From Syntrophomonas sp. DTU019 (lineage in GTDB: Bacteria; Bacillota; Syntrophomonadia; Syntrophomonadales; Syntrophomonadaceae), in assembly GCA_913757435.1 (NCBI GenBank), contig CAJYDM010000001.1, positions 930,001-994,000 of the forward strand: DNA of 64,000 nt. The letters run 5' to 3'. The position numbers and the translations under genes were made by a program. The notes beneath the pieces are model-generated. The model searched no databases, was not told the DNA's origin, and saw only the letters and a list, made by a program, of their open reading frames with translations. Of this stretch, positions 46,673 to 55,914 are shown in pieces (position 1 is the first letter of the stretch; every line of letters begins with the position of its first letter).

Positions 46673-49600
46673 ATGTTCTTGACCAATCTCAGCCTGAAAC
46701 GCCCGGTTCTGGCAACAGTAACCATCATTGCTTTAATCGCCTTAGGGCTTTTCAGTTATTTTCAACTGGATATCAATGACTGGCCGGAACTGGAGTTCCC
46801 CTTCGTGACTGTGACCATTATGCAGCCCGGGGCTTCTCCGGAACAAATGGAAGCCAATGTAGCTGTCAAAGTAGAGGAAGCTATTGCGCAGATCTCCGGG
46901 GTTAAGCATATCTATGCCCAGACCCACGAAAGCGTGGCCATGGTGTGGGCGGAGTTTGCCCTGGAGACTGATGGTCAAACTGCCGCCCAGGATGTACGTG
47001 ACAAACTGGCTTCCATCCGCAATGAATTGCCCCAGGACATAGAGGAGCCAGTAACCTCCCGCTATGATCCCACCCAGGCCCCGATCATGTCATTAGCCGT
47101 TACCGGGGATAATTCTCTGCTGGAGCGGAGCCAGCTGGTGGAGCAAGTGATTAAGCCTCGCCTGGAGACGGTATCCGGGGTGGGGATGGTAGAAGTGGCC
47201 GGTAATGAGGAGCGGGAGATACATATTGACCTGAATGCAGACCGCCTCAACGCCTATGCGGTCAGCCCGGCCGAAGTAGCAGCGGCGCTGCAGCGCGGCA
47301 ATGTGGAAGTCCCAGCCGGCAACCTCAATGACCAGGGCCGCGCAATATCGGTGCGCACCGCCGGGGAAATGGACAGCCTGGAGGAATTTGGAGACATTCC
47401 CGTGGTCAACCGGGCGGGTCAATGGATCAGGGTGAAAGATGTAGCCCAGGTCAGGGATAGTATCAAGAGCCCGGAGAGCCGCGCCTTCTATCAGGGACAG
47501 CCGGTTGTCGGCCTGAACATAATCAAGCAGTCCGGTAACAACACGGTGCGTATCGCGGATGACCTGCAGGCTGCCATCACTTCACTTAACCAGGAGCTGC
47601 CCGATGGGGTAAGAATCAGCCTGGTGAGAGACAATTCGGTGCGGGTGCGGGCTTCGGTCAATAATGTGATTATGACCCTCTTTGAAGGCAGTCTTCTAGC
47701 GGTATTGACGGTGTTCCTATTCTTGCGCAACTGGCGCAGCACCCTGATTGGTGCCCTAGCCATCCCCACCTCGATCATAACCACCTTTGTGATGATTTGG
47801 TTCCTGGACTTCAGTCTGAATACCATGTCCCTGATAGCTTTGTCACTGTCAGTGGGACTGCTCATCGACGATGCCATCGTTGTCATAGAAAATATTGTCC
47901 GCCATATGCATCAGGGCAAGATGCCCCTGCAGGCTGCCCGCGATGCCACCTCGGAGATCGGCCTGGCGGTTATGGCCACCACTTTCACGGTCATTGCGGT
48001 TTTCCTGCCGGTAGGCATGATGACCGGCATGGTGGGACAGTTTTTCAAACAATTCGGCCTTACCGTGATTTTCAGCTTGTTGATATCTCTGCTGGTTTCT
48101 TTCACTTTGGTGCCATTGTTAAGTTCGCGCTATCTAAATAGCGGTGACGTTGAATATCGAGGGCCGCTGGGGAAAATTCTGGCCACCTTCAATGGGGGCT
48201 TCGAGTGGTTTAAAGCTCAGTATGCGGTGCTGCTGGACTGGGCCCTGCTGCATCGCTGGCAGACCCTGGCGGTCGCGGGCTTGTTGTTTTTTAGCAGTCT
48301 GTCAGTGATACCTTTCATGGGGTCGAGCTTCGTGCCTAACAGCGACTTTGGGGAATTCAGCGTTGTGCTGGATTTGGATTCCGGACTGACGCTGGATGCT
48401 GCCGCCCAATCAGTACAATCGGCCGATTCGGTCATACGCAGTCATCCTGAGGTCACCAGCACCTATATTACCACTTCGGCGGAGAATTCCCGGATTTTCG
48501 TGCAACTGACCGACAAAAGTCAGCGTGAACCAGGGGTGGAAGATATCGCTGCCGAGTTGCGCCGCGAGCTGCAGAGCCAGCCCGGATATACCGCCAGCAT
48601 GCTTTTTTACAATGCTATTGCCGAACAATATGCCTGGGATTACCGCATTCAGGGGGATGATATGCGCTTGATGGCAGGGTATGCCGAAGCAGCCCAGCGC
48701 ATTTTGGAGAGCATTCCCGGGGTGGTCGATATATCCAACAGCTACCGGGAAGGGACCCCTGAGACCAGGCTGGAAGTGGATAAGCAGCGAGCCGGCGATT
48801 TGGGGATCAGTCCCGGCTACATCGGCGATACACTGTATACCCTGTTGACCGGCAAGATAGTGACTCAGTACAAAGAGGATGAGGAACGCATCAATGTACG
48901 CCTGCAGTTGGATGAATCACAGCGGCGCAGCTTATCCGACCTGGGGCGGATCTATCTACCCAGCGAGAATGGCAATGTGGCCTTAAGCCAGGTGACCAGG
49001 GAGGTTTTCGCCACCTCGCCGCGGAGTATCGAGCGCTTCGACCGTTCCCGGGAGATCGCTTTGAACGGAAATTTGCGCGGGATTTCATTGGGGGCCTTTA
49101 ATAAGGAGTTTGCTGAGCGGGCCGAACAGGAACTAAAGCTGCCAGCCGGCTATCGGTTCTATGCCGGGGGTGACGCAGAACGCATGGGGGACGCCTTCAG
49201 TTCGTTGGCTTTGGCCATGGTGATGGGGATACTGTTCATATTCCTGATTCTGGCAGCCCAGTTCGAAAGCTATATCGATCCTTTCTCTATCATGTTCTCC
49301 CTGCCCCTGGCAATCGTCGGTGCCATTATTGGGTTGTTCCTTATGGGCAGCGAACTGAGCCTGGTGTCCATGATCGCCGTTATTCTGTTAATGGGCTTGG
49401 TTACCAAAAACGCCATACTCTTGATCGATTTCACCAAACAAGCCCGGGCTCGGGGATTGGAGCGCAATCAAGCCCTGCGCGAGGCTGCGGCCACCCGTCT
49501 GCGCCCTATACTCATGACCTCGACTGCAATGATATTGGGGATGGTGCCGGTAGCCATGTCCTTGGGTGCAGGCTCTGAATGGCGGGCTCCCATGGCCCAT

Positions 49601-49756
49601 GCCACCATCGGCGGGCTGATCACTTCCACGCTCTTAACACTGGTGGTGGTGCCGGTGATCTATACCCTGTTGGATGATCTTCTTCAAGGCAGTCAGCCTA
49701 AACGGCTTCCTGCTGAAACAGCCTCAACAGATAATGATCTGGATGCTGGCATTTGA
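46673..49756 (+). CDS. RND-family efflux pump (AcrB/HAE1 type)
   Basis: 1027 residues, twelve spans in two halves with large extracytoplasmic loops. Proton-relay region in TM4: LSVGLLIDDAIVVIENI with the paired Asp; start FLTNLSLKRPVLATV. It exports drugs or lipophilic compounds using the proton gradient. Ends with a short polar tail. Co-transcribed with the adaptor gene. RND pumps without a TolC-like partner do occur in Firmicutes. Confidence 0.95.
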   Translation: MFLTNLSLKRPVLATVTIIALIALGLFSYFQLDINDWPELEFPFVTVTIMQPGASPEQMEANVAVKVEEAIAQISGVKHIYAQTHESVAMVWAEFALETDGQTAAQDVRDKLASIRNELPQDIEEPVTSRYDPTQAPIMSLAVTGDNSLLERSQLVEQVIKPRLETVSGVGMVEVAGNEEREIHIDLNADRLNAYAVSPAEVAAALQRGNVEVPAGNLNDQGRAISVRTAGEMDSLEEFGDIPVVNRAGQWIRVKDVAQVRDSIKSPESRAFYQGQPVVGLNIIKQSGNNTVRIADDLQAAITSLNQELPDGVRISLVRDNSVRVRASVNNVIMTLFEGSLLAVLTVFLFLRNWRSTLIGALAIPTSIITTFVMIWFLDFSLNTMSLIALSLSVGLLIDDAIVVIENIVRHMHQGKMPLQAARDATSEIGLAVMATTFTVIAVFLPVGMMTGMVGQFFKQFGLTVIFSLLISLLVSFTLVPLLSSRYLNSGDVEYRGPLGKILATFNGGFEWFKAQYAVLLDWALLHRWQTLAVAGLLFFSSLSVIPFMGSSFVPNSDFGEFSVVLDLDSGLTLDAAAQSVQSADSVIRSHPEVTSTYITTSAENSRIFVQLTDKSQREPGVEDIAAELRRELQSQPGYTASMLFYNAIAEQYAWDYRIQGDDMRLMAGYAEAAQRILESIPGVVDISNSYREGTPETRLEVDKQRAGDLGISPGYIGDTLYTLLTGKIVTQYKEDEERINVRLQLDESQRRSLSDLGRIYLPSENGNVALSQVTREVFATSPRSIERFDRSREIALNGNLRGISLGAFNKEFAERAEQELKLPAGYRFYAGGDAERMGDAFSSLALAMVMGILFIFLILAAQFESYIDPFSIMFSLPLAIVGAIIGLFLMGSELSLVSMIAVILLMGLVTKNAILLIDFTKQARARGLERNQALREAAATRLRPILMTSTAMILGMVPVAMSLGAGSEWRAPMAHATIGGLITSTLLTLVVVPVIYTLLDDLLQGSQPKRLPAETASTDNDLDAGI

Positions 49757-49919
49757 GCACTTTGAACCTGGGGTACCGGGGGCAGGCACTTTTGCCTAAT
49801 TACAAGCCACGATTACGATGTTTGCTTGGAACGGGGAATCAGACCAGCACAGGCATAAATGGGATTGTTTTGGCCCTTACACCCCCAAACCGGACATCAG
49901 AACAGCTGATAGCAGGACA

Positions 49920-49948
49920 TTGACAAAGGCTGGCAGAGGTTATTATAT
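49920..49948 (+). promoter_or_regulatory. Sigma-A promoter of the DUF2284 gene
   Basis: TTGACA at 49920-49925 and TTATAT at 49943-49948 with a 17-base spacer; the gene starts 75 bases on. The 49757-49919 spacer has no other feature. Confidence 0.65.
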
Positions 49949-50022
49949 ATTTCCCGCGGAGGATTAATAACCGCAATTGTCAAATATACTAGCACAAGCC
50001 AGGATATTCAGGAGGACAGCCT

Positions 50023-50721
50023 ATGTGGATCATATACACCGACCCTAGAAGCCGCAATTTCCCACTGGAAATCGGCTCTAGATCGATTGCTTCCGCTCAG
50101 CTCTGTAACGATTATGATCGTATCACCGGGTACTGCAAGGACGGCTGCCCGGATTACGGCTCAGGGGGATGTCCTCCCCATGCCCCCGCAGTGGCACAAG
50201 TAGCCGAAAAGAACCCCCACGGGATATTGATTTACGCCAAATTCCACTCCCGTTTCAAACCACCTGAGCTAACGGCTGACGATTTCAGCCTGCAGGATAC
50301 AGTTTTATCAGATATGCTTAACCAGCTGGGTTATGCCATTCTGGCCGAACACAAGGGGCAGCTGTTTTTCTTGACCTGCGGCCACTGCCAGGGATGCGGA
50401 CAGGAGGCTTGCAGCTACAAGCTGGGCGAGGCCGCCTGCCGACTGCCGGAGCGCCGAGCCTATTCTATAGCCGCTACTGGGGTCGACGTAACCCCGACCT
50501 TGAAAAACGTGTTTGATATTACCCTGCAGTGGACAAAGGGGGGAGAACAGGCGGAATACATTATTAAAGTTATGGGCCTGTTGAGTTCTGATGAGGAGTT
50601 GCCAGGAGTCATTGAACAAAACCTGGGCCGGGTCTTAAACAGACTGGATTGTATAAAATGGGCAGGTGACAGCCTTGACAGCCCAGAACCCTGTCAGATG
50701 CTGAAAGACGCAGAGGGCTAG
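50023..50721 (+). CDS. Cys-rich DUF2284 predicted metal-binding protein
   Basis: 232 residues with Cys clusters CNDYDRITGYCKDGCPDYG, GGCPPHAP and CGHCQGCGQEACSY, the DUF2284 pattern, probably binding Fe-S clusters. Function is unknown in this family, which is common in anaerobes and often near corrinoid or C1 genes. Here it precedes a cobalamin riboswitch and cobT, which hints at a corrinoid link but is not proof. Own promoter and AGGAGG site. Confidence 0.85.
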   Translation: MWIIYTDPRSRNFPLEIGSRSIASAQLCNDYDRITGYCKDGCPDYGSGGCPPHAPAVAQVAEKNPHGILIYAKFHSRFKPPELTADDFSLQDTVLSDMLNQLGYAILAEHKGQLFFLTCGHCQGCGQEACSYKLGEAACRLPERRAYSIAATGVDVTPTLKNVFDITLQWTKGGEQAEYIIKVMGLLSSDEELPGVIEQNLGRVLNRLDCIKWAGDSLDSPEPCQMLKDAEG

Positions 50722-50827
50722 ACCGAGTTGGCACACAAAAATTTTAGTCTTGCCAGAGCATAGGCGGTAACCTTTGCCTTATCGATGCTCAGACCAAGTT
50801 GGCACACAAAAATTTTACTCTTGCCAG
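50720..50827 (+). repeat. Pair of 37-bp direct repeats before the cobT leader
   Basis: Copies at 50720-50756 and 50791-50827 (period 71, two mismatches) contain TTGGCACACAAAAATTTTA then TCTTGCCAG. The second copy supplies the TTGCCA -35 of the riboswitch promoter. Each has TGGCA...TGCCA dyad symmetry, so they may be operators. Confidence 0.7.
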
Positions 50828-51099
50828 GACCGAGGCAAGCTGTTTATAATTAAAAAAATTATATTACCTTATGTTTCAGGTGCCCCTTTGGGGGATAATA
50901 GGGAATCAGGTGCAAGACCTGAACGGACCCGCCACTGTAACCGGAGAGCTCCAAAAGCCGCAAAGCCACTGGGTAACTGGGAAGGCTGGCTAAAATGGTG
51001 AGAGCGTTTGATTCGGGAGTCAGGAGACCTGCCTGAGAACATGCGGTTGAGGATGAAGGTAAAGTTCTCAAGTCTAATCGGCTTGGGGACTTTTTATTT
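50821..51099 (+). promoter_or_regulatory. Cobalamin riboswitch with promoter and terminator, controls cobT
   Basis: Promoter TTGCCA (50821-50826), spacer 18, TATAAT (50845-50850). Aptamer about 50870-51040 with GGGAATCAGGTGCAAGACCT, the B12 box GCCACTGTAA, AGCCACTGGG, GGGAAGGC and GTCAGGAGACCTGCC. A rho-independent terminator follows (AGTTCTCAAG/CTTGGGGACT plus TTTTTATTTTT, 51063-51099). B12 binding is expected to stop transcription before cobT. Confidence 0.95.
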
Positions 51100-51125
51100 T
51101 TGTAATAAAGAAGGAGGTCAAACAC

Positions 51126-52181
51126 ATGGAACTGCTTAGTGCAACCCTGCAGAGTATCGGATTACCGGATGAAAAAGCGGCTGAGGCGGCACAACTGCGA
51201 CTGGACAGCCTAACCAAACCATTAGGTGCTTTAGGCATCATAGAACATATCGTGGTGCGCCTGGCGGCCATCCAGGGCCAAGCTATCCCCGATCTGGGGG
51301 ATAAGGTGGTTTTAGTCATGGCCGGCGACCATGGGGTGGTGGCTGAAGGGGTGAGCGCCTATCCTCAGGAAGTGACCCCGCAGATGGTCATGAATTTCCT
51401 CAATGATGGGGCGGCTATAAATGTGCTCGCCAACTATACCGGTGCAAAAGTGGTAGTCACCGATGTCGGAGTCTTGGGCCCAGCCATACAGCACCCCAAC
51501 CTAAATGTACGTAAAATCCGGGAAGGGACCCGCAATATGGTTCGGGAAGCAGCTATGACCGAAGCTGAAGCAGTGGCTGCCATAGAAGCCGGTATAGAAA
51601 TAGTTCAGGCCGAAATTGATGCCGGAGCCACGCTGATAGCGACAGGTGAGATGGGCATCGGCAATACCACCCCCAGCAGCGCGATATTGGCGGCATACAG
51701 CGGAGTGGACCTGGATATCATAACCGGGCGCGGCACCGGCCTGGATGACAGTGGGCGTAAGAAGAAGATTGAGGTCATCAAGCAAGCCCTGGATCTGCAC
51801 CAGCCCGATCCCAACCGCCCGCTGGAGGTCCTGGCCAAAGTAGGCGGCCTGGAAATCGCCGCCTTGACCGGCGTGATCATAGGGGCGTCCGCCCGTCGGG
51901 TGCCGGTGCTGGTGGATGGTTTCATCTCCACCGCGGCAGCCCTGTTGGCCTGCAAGATGAATGAACGCTGCCGCGATTTCTTGTTTGCCTCCCACCTCTC
52001 TCAGGAGCCCGGACATCGCATCATGCTGGAATACTTGGGCCTGCGGCCTGTCTTGCACCTGGACCTCAGGGTAGGAGAGGGCACCGGAGCCGTTTTGACC
52101 TTCCCCATCTTCGAAGCCGCGGTAAAATTGACCAAAGAAATGGCCACCTTCGGCGAAGCCGGAGTCTCCAACAAGGAATGA
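51126..52181 (+). CDS. cobT: Nicotinate-nucleotide-dimethylbenzimidazole phosphoribosyltransferase
   Basis: 351 residues, full length. Makes alpha-ribazole phosphate for the lower ligand of cobalamin. Motifs: MAGDHGVVAEGVSAYPQEVT, ATGEMGIGNTTPSSA, and the catalytic Glu in LRVGEGTGA near residue 320. AAGGAGG precedes the ATG. Controlled by the riboswitch directly upstream. Its TGA stop is also the first three bases of a REP-like terminator hairpin. Confidence 0.97.
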   Translation: MELLSATLQSIGLPDEKAAEAAQLRLDSLTKPLGALGIIEHIVVRLAAIQGQAIPDLGDKVVLVMAGDHGVVAEGVSAYPQEVTPQMVMNFLNDGAAINVLANYTGAKVVVTDVGVLGPAIQHPNLNVRKIREGTRNMVREAAMTEAEAVAAIEAGIEIVQAEIDAGATLIATGEMGIGNTTPSSAILAAYSGVDLDIITGRGTGLDDSGRKKKIEVIKQALDLHQPDPNRPLEVLAKVGGLEIAALTGVIIGASARRVPVLVDGFISTAAALLACKMNERCRDFLFASHLSQEPGHRIMLEYLGLRPVLHLDLRVGEGTGAVLTFPIFEAAVKLTKEMATFGEAGVSNKE

Positions 52182-52213
52182 CACAGGGGGACGCGTTCGT
52201 TGTGTCATTTTTT
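52179..52213 (+). terminator. REP-like hairpin acting as cobT terminator
   Basis: TGACACA / TGTGTCA stem (52179-52207) with the inner GGGGGACGCGTTCGT and six following T. Nearly identical (28 of 29) to the reverse complement of the hairpin at 61494-61522. Confidence 0.8.
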
Positions 52214-52316
52214 GATGCGGTTTTGAATTAAGAGTACACCGGAGTACGTATTCAAAAGGTCGTGGTTTTACTGGCTCAATCCTTTGAAACACCCATTTGC
52301 AGCATACTGAGAACAT

Positions 52317-52348
52317 GTGGGGAGGTTCTGATTTCCCAACCTCCCCAC
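52317..52348. repeat. 11-bp perfect inverted repeat
   Basis: GTGGGGAGGTT / AACCTCCCCAC with a 10-base loop in the spacer between cobT and the group II intron. No T-run. Confidence 0.7.
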
Positions 52349-52360
52349 TCCCTCCTCAAA

Positions 52361-52376
52361 TGACACAGGGGGACGC
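52361..52376 (+). repeat. Left half of a REP-like hairpin split by the intron
   Basis: TGACACAGGGGGACGC ends at the intron start. The right half TTTAGTCGTGTCA plus TTTTTTGA resumes at 58894. Joined, it matches the intact hairpin of 61494-61522 (reverse complement) apart from two bases. Confidence 0.85.
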
Positions 52377-53777
52377 GAGCGACCGAGCAAGGTCGTGACA
52401 TATAGTGGGTGAGAAGCCCACCGAGAAAGGACTAGCCAACCACTCGTAGCCAGCCTTGGAGCGCAACTGGCAACAGAAGCGTTTAAGCGTAGGCAGGCGA
52501 GGTAATGGGCCGAAAGCCAGAGGCTGAAGGGAATGAGCCCCGAAATGTGTGTGGATGAGGAGGCCGATGCCGTACGTCCAGCAGAAGGCAACACCTCAGC
52601 GGTCGATAGGGCGAGAACGCTGAGGCTCCTCCGGGGTCAGAGACCTTGGCACGTTACACATTGTTAAGTCACGGTAACTCGGGAGACCCTGACAGTTCTT
52701 CCGCAGGGGAGTATGGCCGACAAGCAATACAAAGCAAGGGAGCCAAAAGTCTGTCAGGGAGTCGGATTGCTGCATAGTACTGATGAACAGGGTAATGCCT
52801 GGGGAGGAAAGGCGGCAACGTATTATAGCCCTTAGTCAAGGAAACATTGTCCTACTGGAGAGGAGAAGACAGTGGAAACGCAACTGGCAAGGATAGCCGA
52901 ACGAGCAAGAGAAAATCCCAAGTACAAATTCATGACCCTAATCCATCTCATCAACGAGGATACGCTAAGTGCTGCACATAACCAGATGGCAGCACGAAAA
53001 GCACCAGGAGTGGATGGGGTAACCAGAAAAGACTACGGCGAAAACCTGGAAGAAAACATCAAAAACCTGGTGTCAAGAATGAAGAAACAAGCCTACAAAC
53101 CGCAAGAGGTCAGGCGGGTTCGCATCCCCAAGCCAGGAACAGACAAAACGCGTCCGCTCGGAATACCCGCCTATGAAGACAAACTTGTACAGGCAGTAGC
53201 AGCACAGATACTAAACGCCATCTATGAACAGGACTTCATGGGTTTCTCCTATGGATTTCGACCCAAGCGGAGTGCGCACGATGCATTAAAGCACCTTAAC
53301 AAGCTCATAGAGGATCATCGAGTAAACTACATCGTGGACGCTGACATCAAGGGATTCTTTGACCATGTGGATCACAAATGGGTAATGGAATTTCTAAAGG
53401 AACGCATAGCAGACACGAACATGCTACGACTCATCTACCGATTCCTCAGAGCAGGGGTGATAGAAGCCGGGGTAAGATATGATACCCCCGAGGGAACTCC
53501 CCAGGGCGGGGTAATATCACCAATACTGGCAAATGTGTACTTACACTATGTATTGGATCTATGGTTTCAGAAAGTAGTGCGAAAGCATTGCCGTGGTTCG
53601 GCCCATATGGTAAGGTGTCGCCTTGCACGCAAAATAGGCGCTAAAAGGGACTTCTTTTTGCATATTCCGCCTGCAGGCAGTCTAGTCTGCAAACGCTAGA
53701 ATCTGCTAAACTTCTTGCATAATAAAGTGCAGGAGTGTTTAAGTTGCAACTTCCTTGGAATTTTAAGCTGAGCCCAG

Positions 53778-55283
53778 GGTTGTGAACATCCTTCAGTGTA
53801 AATGGAATAATCATCCTAAAATTTGACCATAATATTATTGCAGCATAAATCGGGCAACGCTGAGGAGCGACCCAACGCTCGCTGTGGCTTATACGGTGAG
53901 ACGGCGGGCAATGAGTCTGCCGTTTTCTGCTTCACCGGTAAGCCCTGAGCGGGTAAACCTCGGGAGTTTGAGGGCAGAGCCCTCAAGGCCTTATGCCACT
54001 AACCTGTCTGCAAAGAATATCATAATCTGGCTGTACGCCATTGCCCAGTCCCTTGATGGCTGCGTCCACTTCTTCGTGATTTCCTTAGTCGAAAGAAATA
54101 CCACTTTCCGGATTGAGTCATCTGTGGGGAAGATGGATTTTGTCTTCGTAAATTTCCGCACCATCCTGTGGTACGCTTCCACTGCATTTGTCGTATAAAT
54201 CAAATGCCGGATCTGTTCAGGATAATTGAAAAACGTGGTGAGTTCTGCCCAATTAGCATCCCAGGACCGCAAAATGGAGGGATACTTCCTATCCCATTTT
54301 TCCCGGAATTCTTCCTTGGCATACTCTGCGTCGTCTAAATTTACTGCACCGTAGATTTTTTTAAGGTCAGCGCAAATTGCTTTTCGATCCTTATACTGCA
54401 CAAATTTAGTGGAATTGCGAATCTGATGGACTATGCAAAGCTGTTGCTTTGTCCTTGGGAAAACCGCATTTATGGCTTCGCCAAGTCCTCTCAGGTTATC
54501 ATGACAGGCGATAAAAATGTCTTGCACGCCGCGCTTTTTCAGGTCGGAACAGATGGATGCGTAAAAGCTTGCGCTTTCATTCTCGCTGATCCAGATGCCC
54601 AGGATGTCTTTTTGGCCGCTCATATCAATGCCTAGCACTGAGTAGACGCATTTGTTGATGATCTGACTGTCCTTGCGGCTTTTGAATACGATCCCGTCAA
54701 AGTAGATGATCGGGTAAATCGACTCCAGCGGCCGATTCTGCCACTCGTTCACTTCCGGGAGGATTTTATCTGTTATCTTAGAAATCAAAGCCTGCGATAT
54801 TTCTGCCCCGTAAATCTCCCGTAGATTATCTTCAATGTCGCGCTGGCTCATTCCTTTTGAATACATCGCCATGATTTTATGTTCGATTTCATCCGTCCGT
54901 GTCTGCCTCTTTTCGAGGATTTTAGGCTCAAATTCTCCGTTGCGGTCACGGGGCACGGCAATTTCACTCTCGCCGTAATCGCTGATGATGGTCTTTCGGT
55001 TATACCCATTGCGGGAATTACCAGTGTTGTTTCCTTCGGTGCTGTGCTTTTCGTATCCCAAATGATTTTCCATTTCGGCTTCCAGCATCTGCTCAATTGT
55101 TCCCGCAAAAAGGCGTTTTAGCTTCGACTGAATGTCACCCGTGCTTTGGCAGTCCTGCATTAATAGGCTCACTAATTCCATTTCCTTGTCCGTAAGAATG
55201 TTTTTTGACTGTCTCATTTTAATAACCTCCATTTTGTTTTATATGGAGATTATTGCCATTTACACGGGTTCTTAATCAGCCTC
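53778..55283 (-). mobile_element. IS256-family insertion sequence (1506 bp)
   Basis: Flanked by the 8-bp duplication GAGCCCAG (53770-53777 and 55284-55291). Imperfect terminal repeats share GTGTAAATGG followed by ATAATC. One mutator-type transposase on the minus strand. Precise removal restores the DUF6431 frame. Confidence 0.9.
53991..55217 (-). CDS. IS256-family (mutator) transposase
   Basis: 408 residues from ATG 55217 (GGAGG 8 bases upstream). Mutator-type DDE domain: PIIYFDGIVFKSR, VYSVLGIDMSGQKDILGIWI, IACHDNLRGLGEAI and YTTNAVEAYHRMVRKFTKTK. Intact frame, so probably functional. It reads against the host transposon genes. Confidence 0.94.
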   Translation of the reverse strand: MRQSKNILTDKEMELVSLLMQDCQSTGDIQSKLKRLFAGTIEQMLEAEMENHLGYEKHSTEGNNTGNSRNGYNRKTIISDYGESEIAVPRDRNGEFEPKILEKRQTRTDEIEHKIMAMYSKGMSQRDIEDNLREIYGAEISQALISKITDKILPEVNEWQNRPLESIYPIIYFDGIVFKSRKDSQIINKCVYSVLGIDMSGQKDILGIWISENESASFYASICSDLKKRGVQDIFIACHDNLRGLGEAINAVFPRTKQQLCIVHQIRNSTKFVQYKDRKAICADLKKIYGAVNLDDAEYAKEEFREKWDRKYPSILRSWDANWAELTTFFNYPEQIRHLIYTTNAVEAYHRMVRKFTKTKSIFPTDDSIRKVVFLSTKEITKKWTQPSRDWAMAYSQIMIFFADRLVA

Positions 55284-55914
55284 GAGCCCAGCTAAATATG
55301 CCAGCCTGGGCCGTGATTTCATCATCTTCCCCATATTACTCACTTGTCCAGCTTGTCATGCTAATGTCAGGTTGGACCGTCATGGATTCTACTCCCGTAA
55401 TGCTTTAACTACTTATACCGAATACAGAATCGAGATTTGCCGGTATCTGTGCCAGTCTTGCCGGACAACCATTTCATTGCTTCCGACCTTCCTTTTGCCG
55501 CATTACCAACGCTGCTGCCTATCCATCCTGGAAGCAATCAGAGCATTCTTCTGTGGCATTAACAGGGTTTACCGGCAATTGGCGGCCTTCTACCTGCATC
55601 GATTTCGTAGAAACATGAATTCCATTATCATTGGGTTCCGAGAGCGTGACCCTAAAATTAAGATCCCGGATGATGACAAAGAAAAAGCCATAAAGTTACT
55701 CGATCTGTTATCCGAAACTCTGACCAGTCCCCCGGATAACGACTGTCTCCAGACACACCGAAACTTTATGGCACTTTCATTGTAACCGGAAACAGAAAAA
55801 TTTGAAAGATTAGTTTGCTCCACATCGGTTTTTCCTGGTCTACATGCTTTTGTGGCCATACAATAGGTTCAGTGGTTAACCGGTTAGCCTTCAATTTGTT
55901 TTGGAGGTTTGAAT

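Larger units (their letters stand above)
53744..55785 (+). pseudogene. DUF6431-like zinc-finger protein of the transposon, split by IS256
   Basis: A TTG start at 53744 (AGGAG 8 bases upstream) encodes the first residues MQLPWNFKLSPA up to the IS256 insertion. The frame resumes at 55292 with KYASLGRDFIIFPILLTCPA and two Cys pairs (CPAC, CQSC). Joined length is 175 residues. Proteins of this kind accompany such transposases; the role is unknown, perhaps DNA binding. Only the 3' part could now be translated. Confidence 0.8.

Noticed and set aside
50726-50756. Sigma-54 promoter at TTGGCAC
   Set aside because: No TTGC lies at the -12 position; the word is part of a direct repeat.
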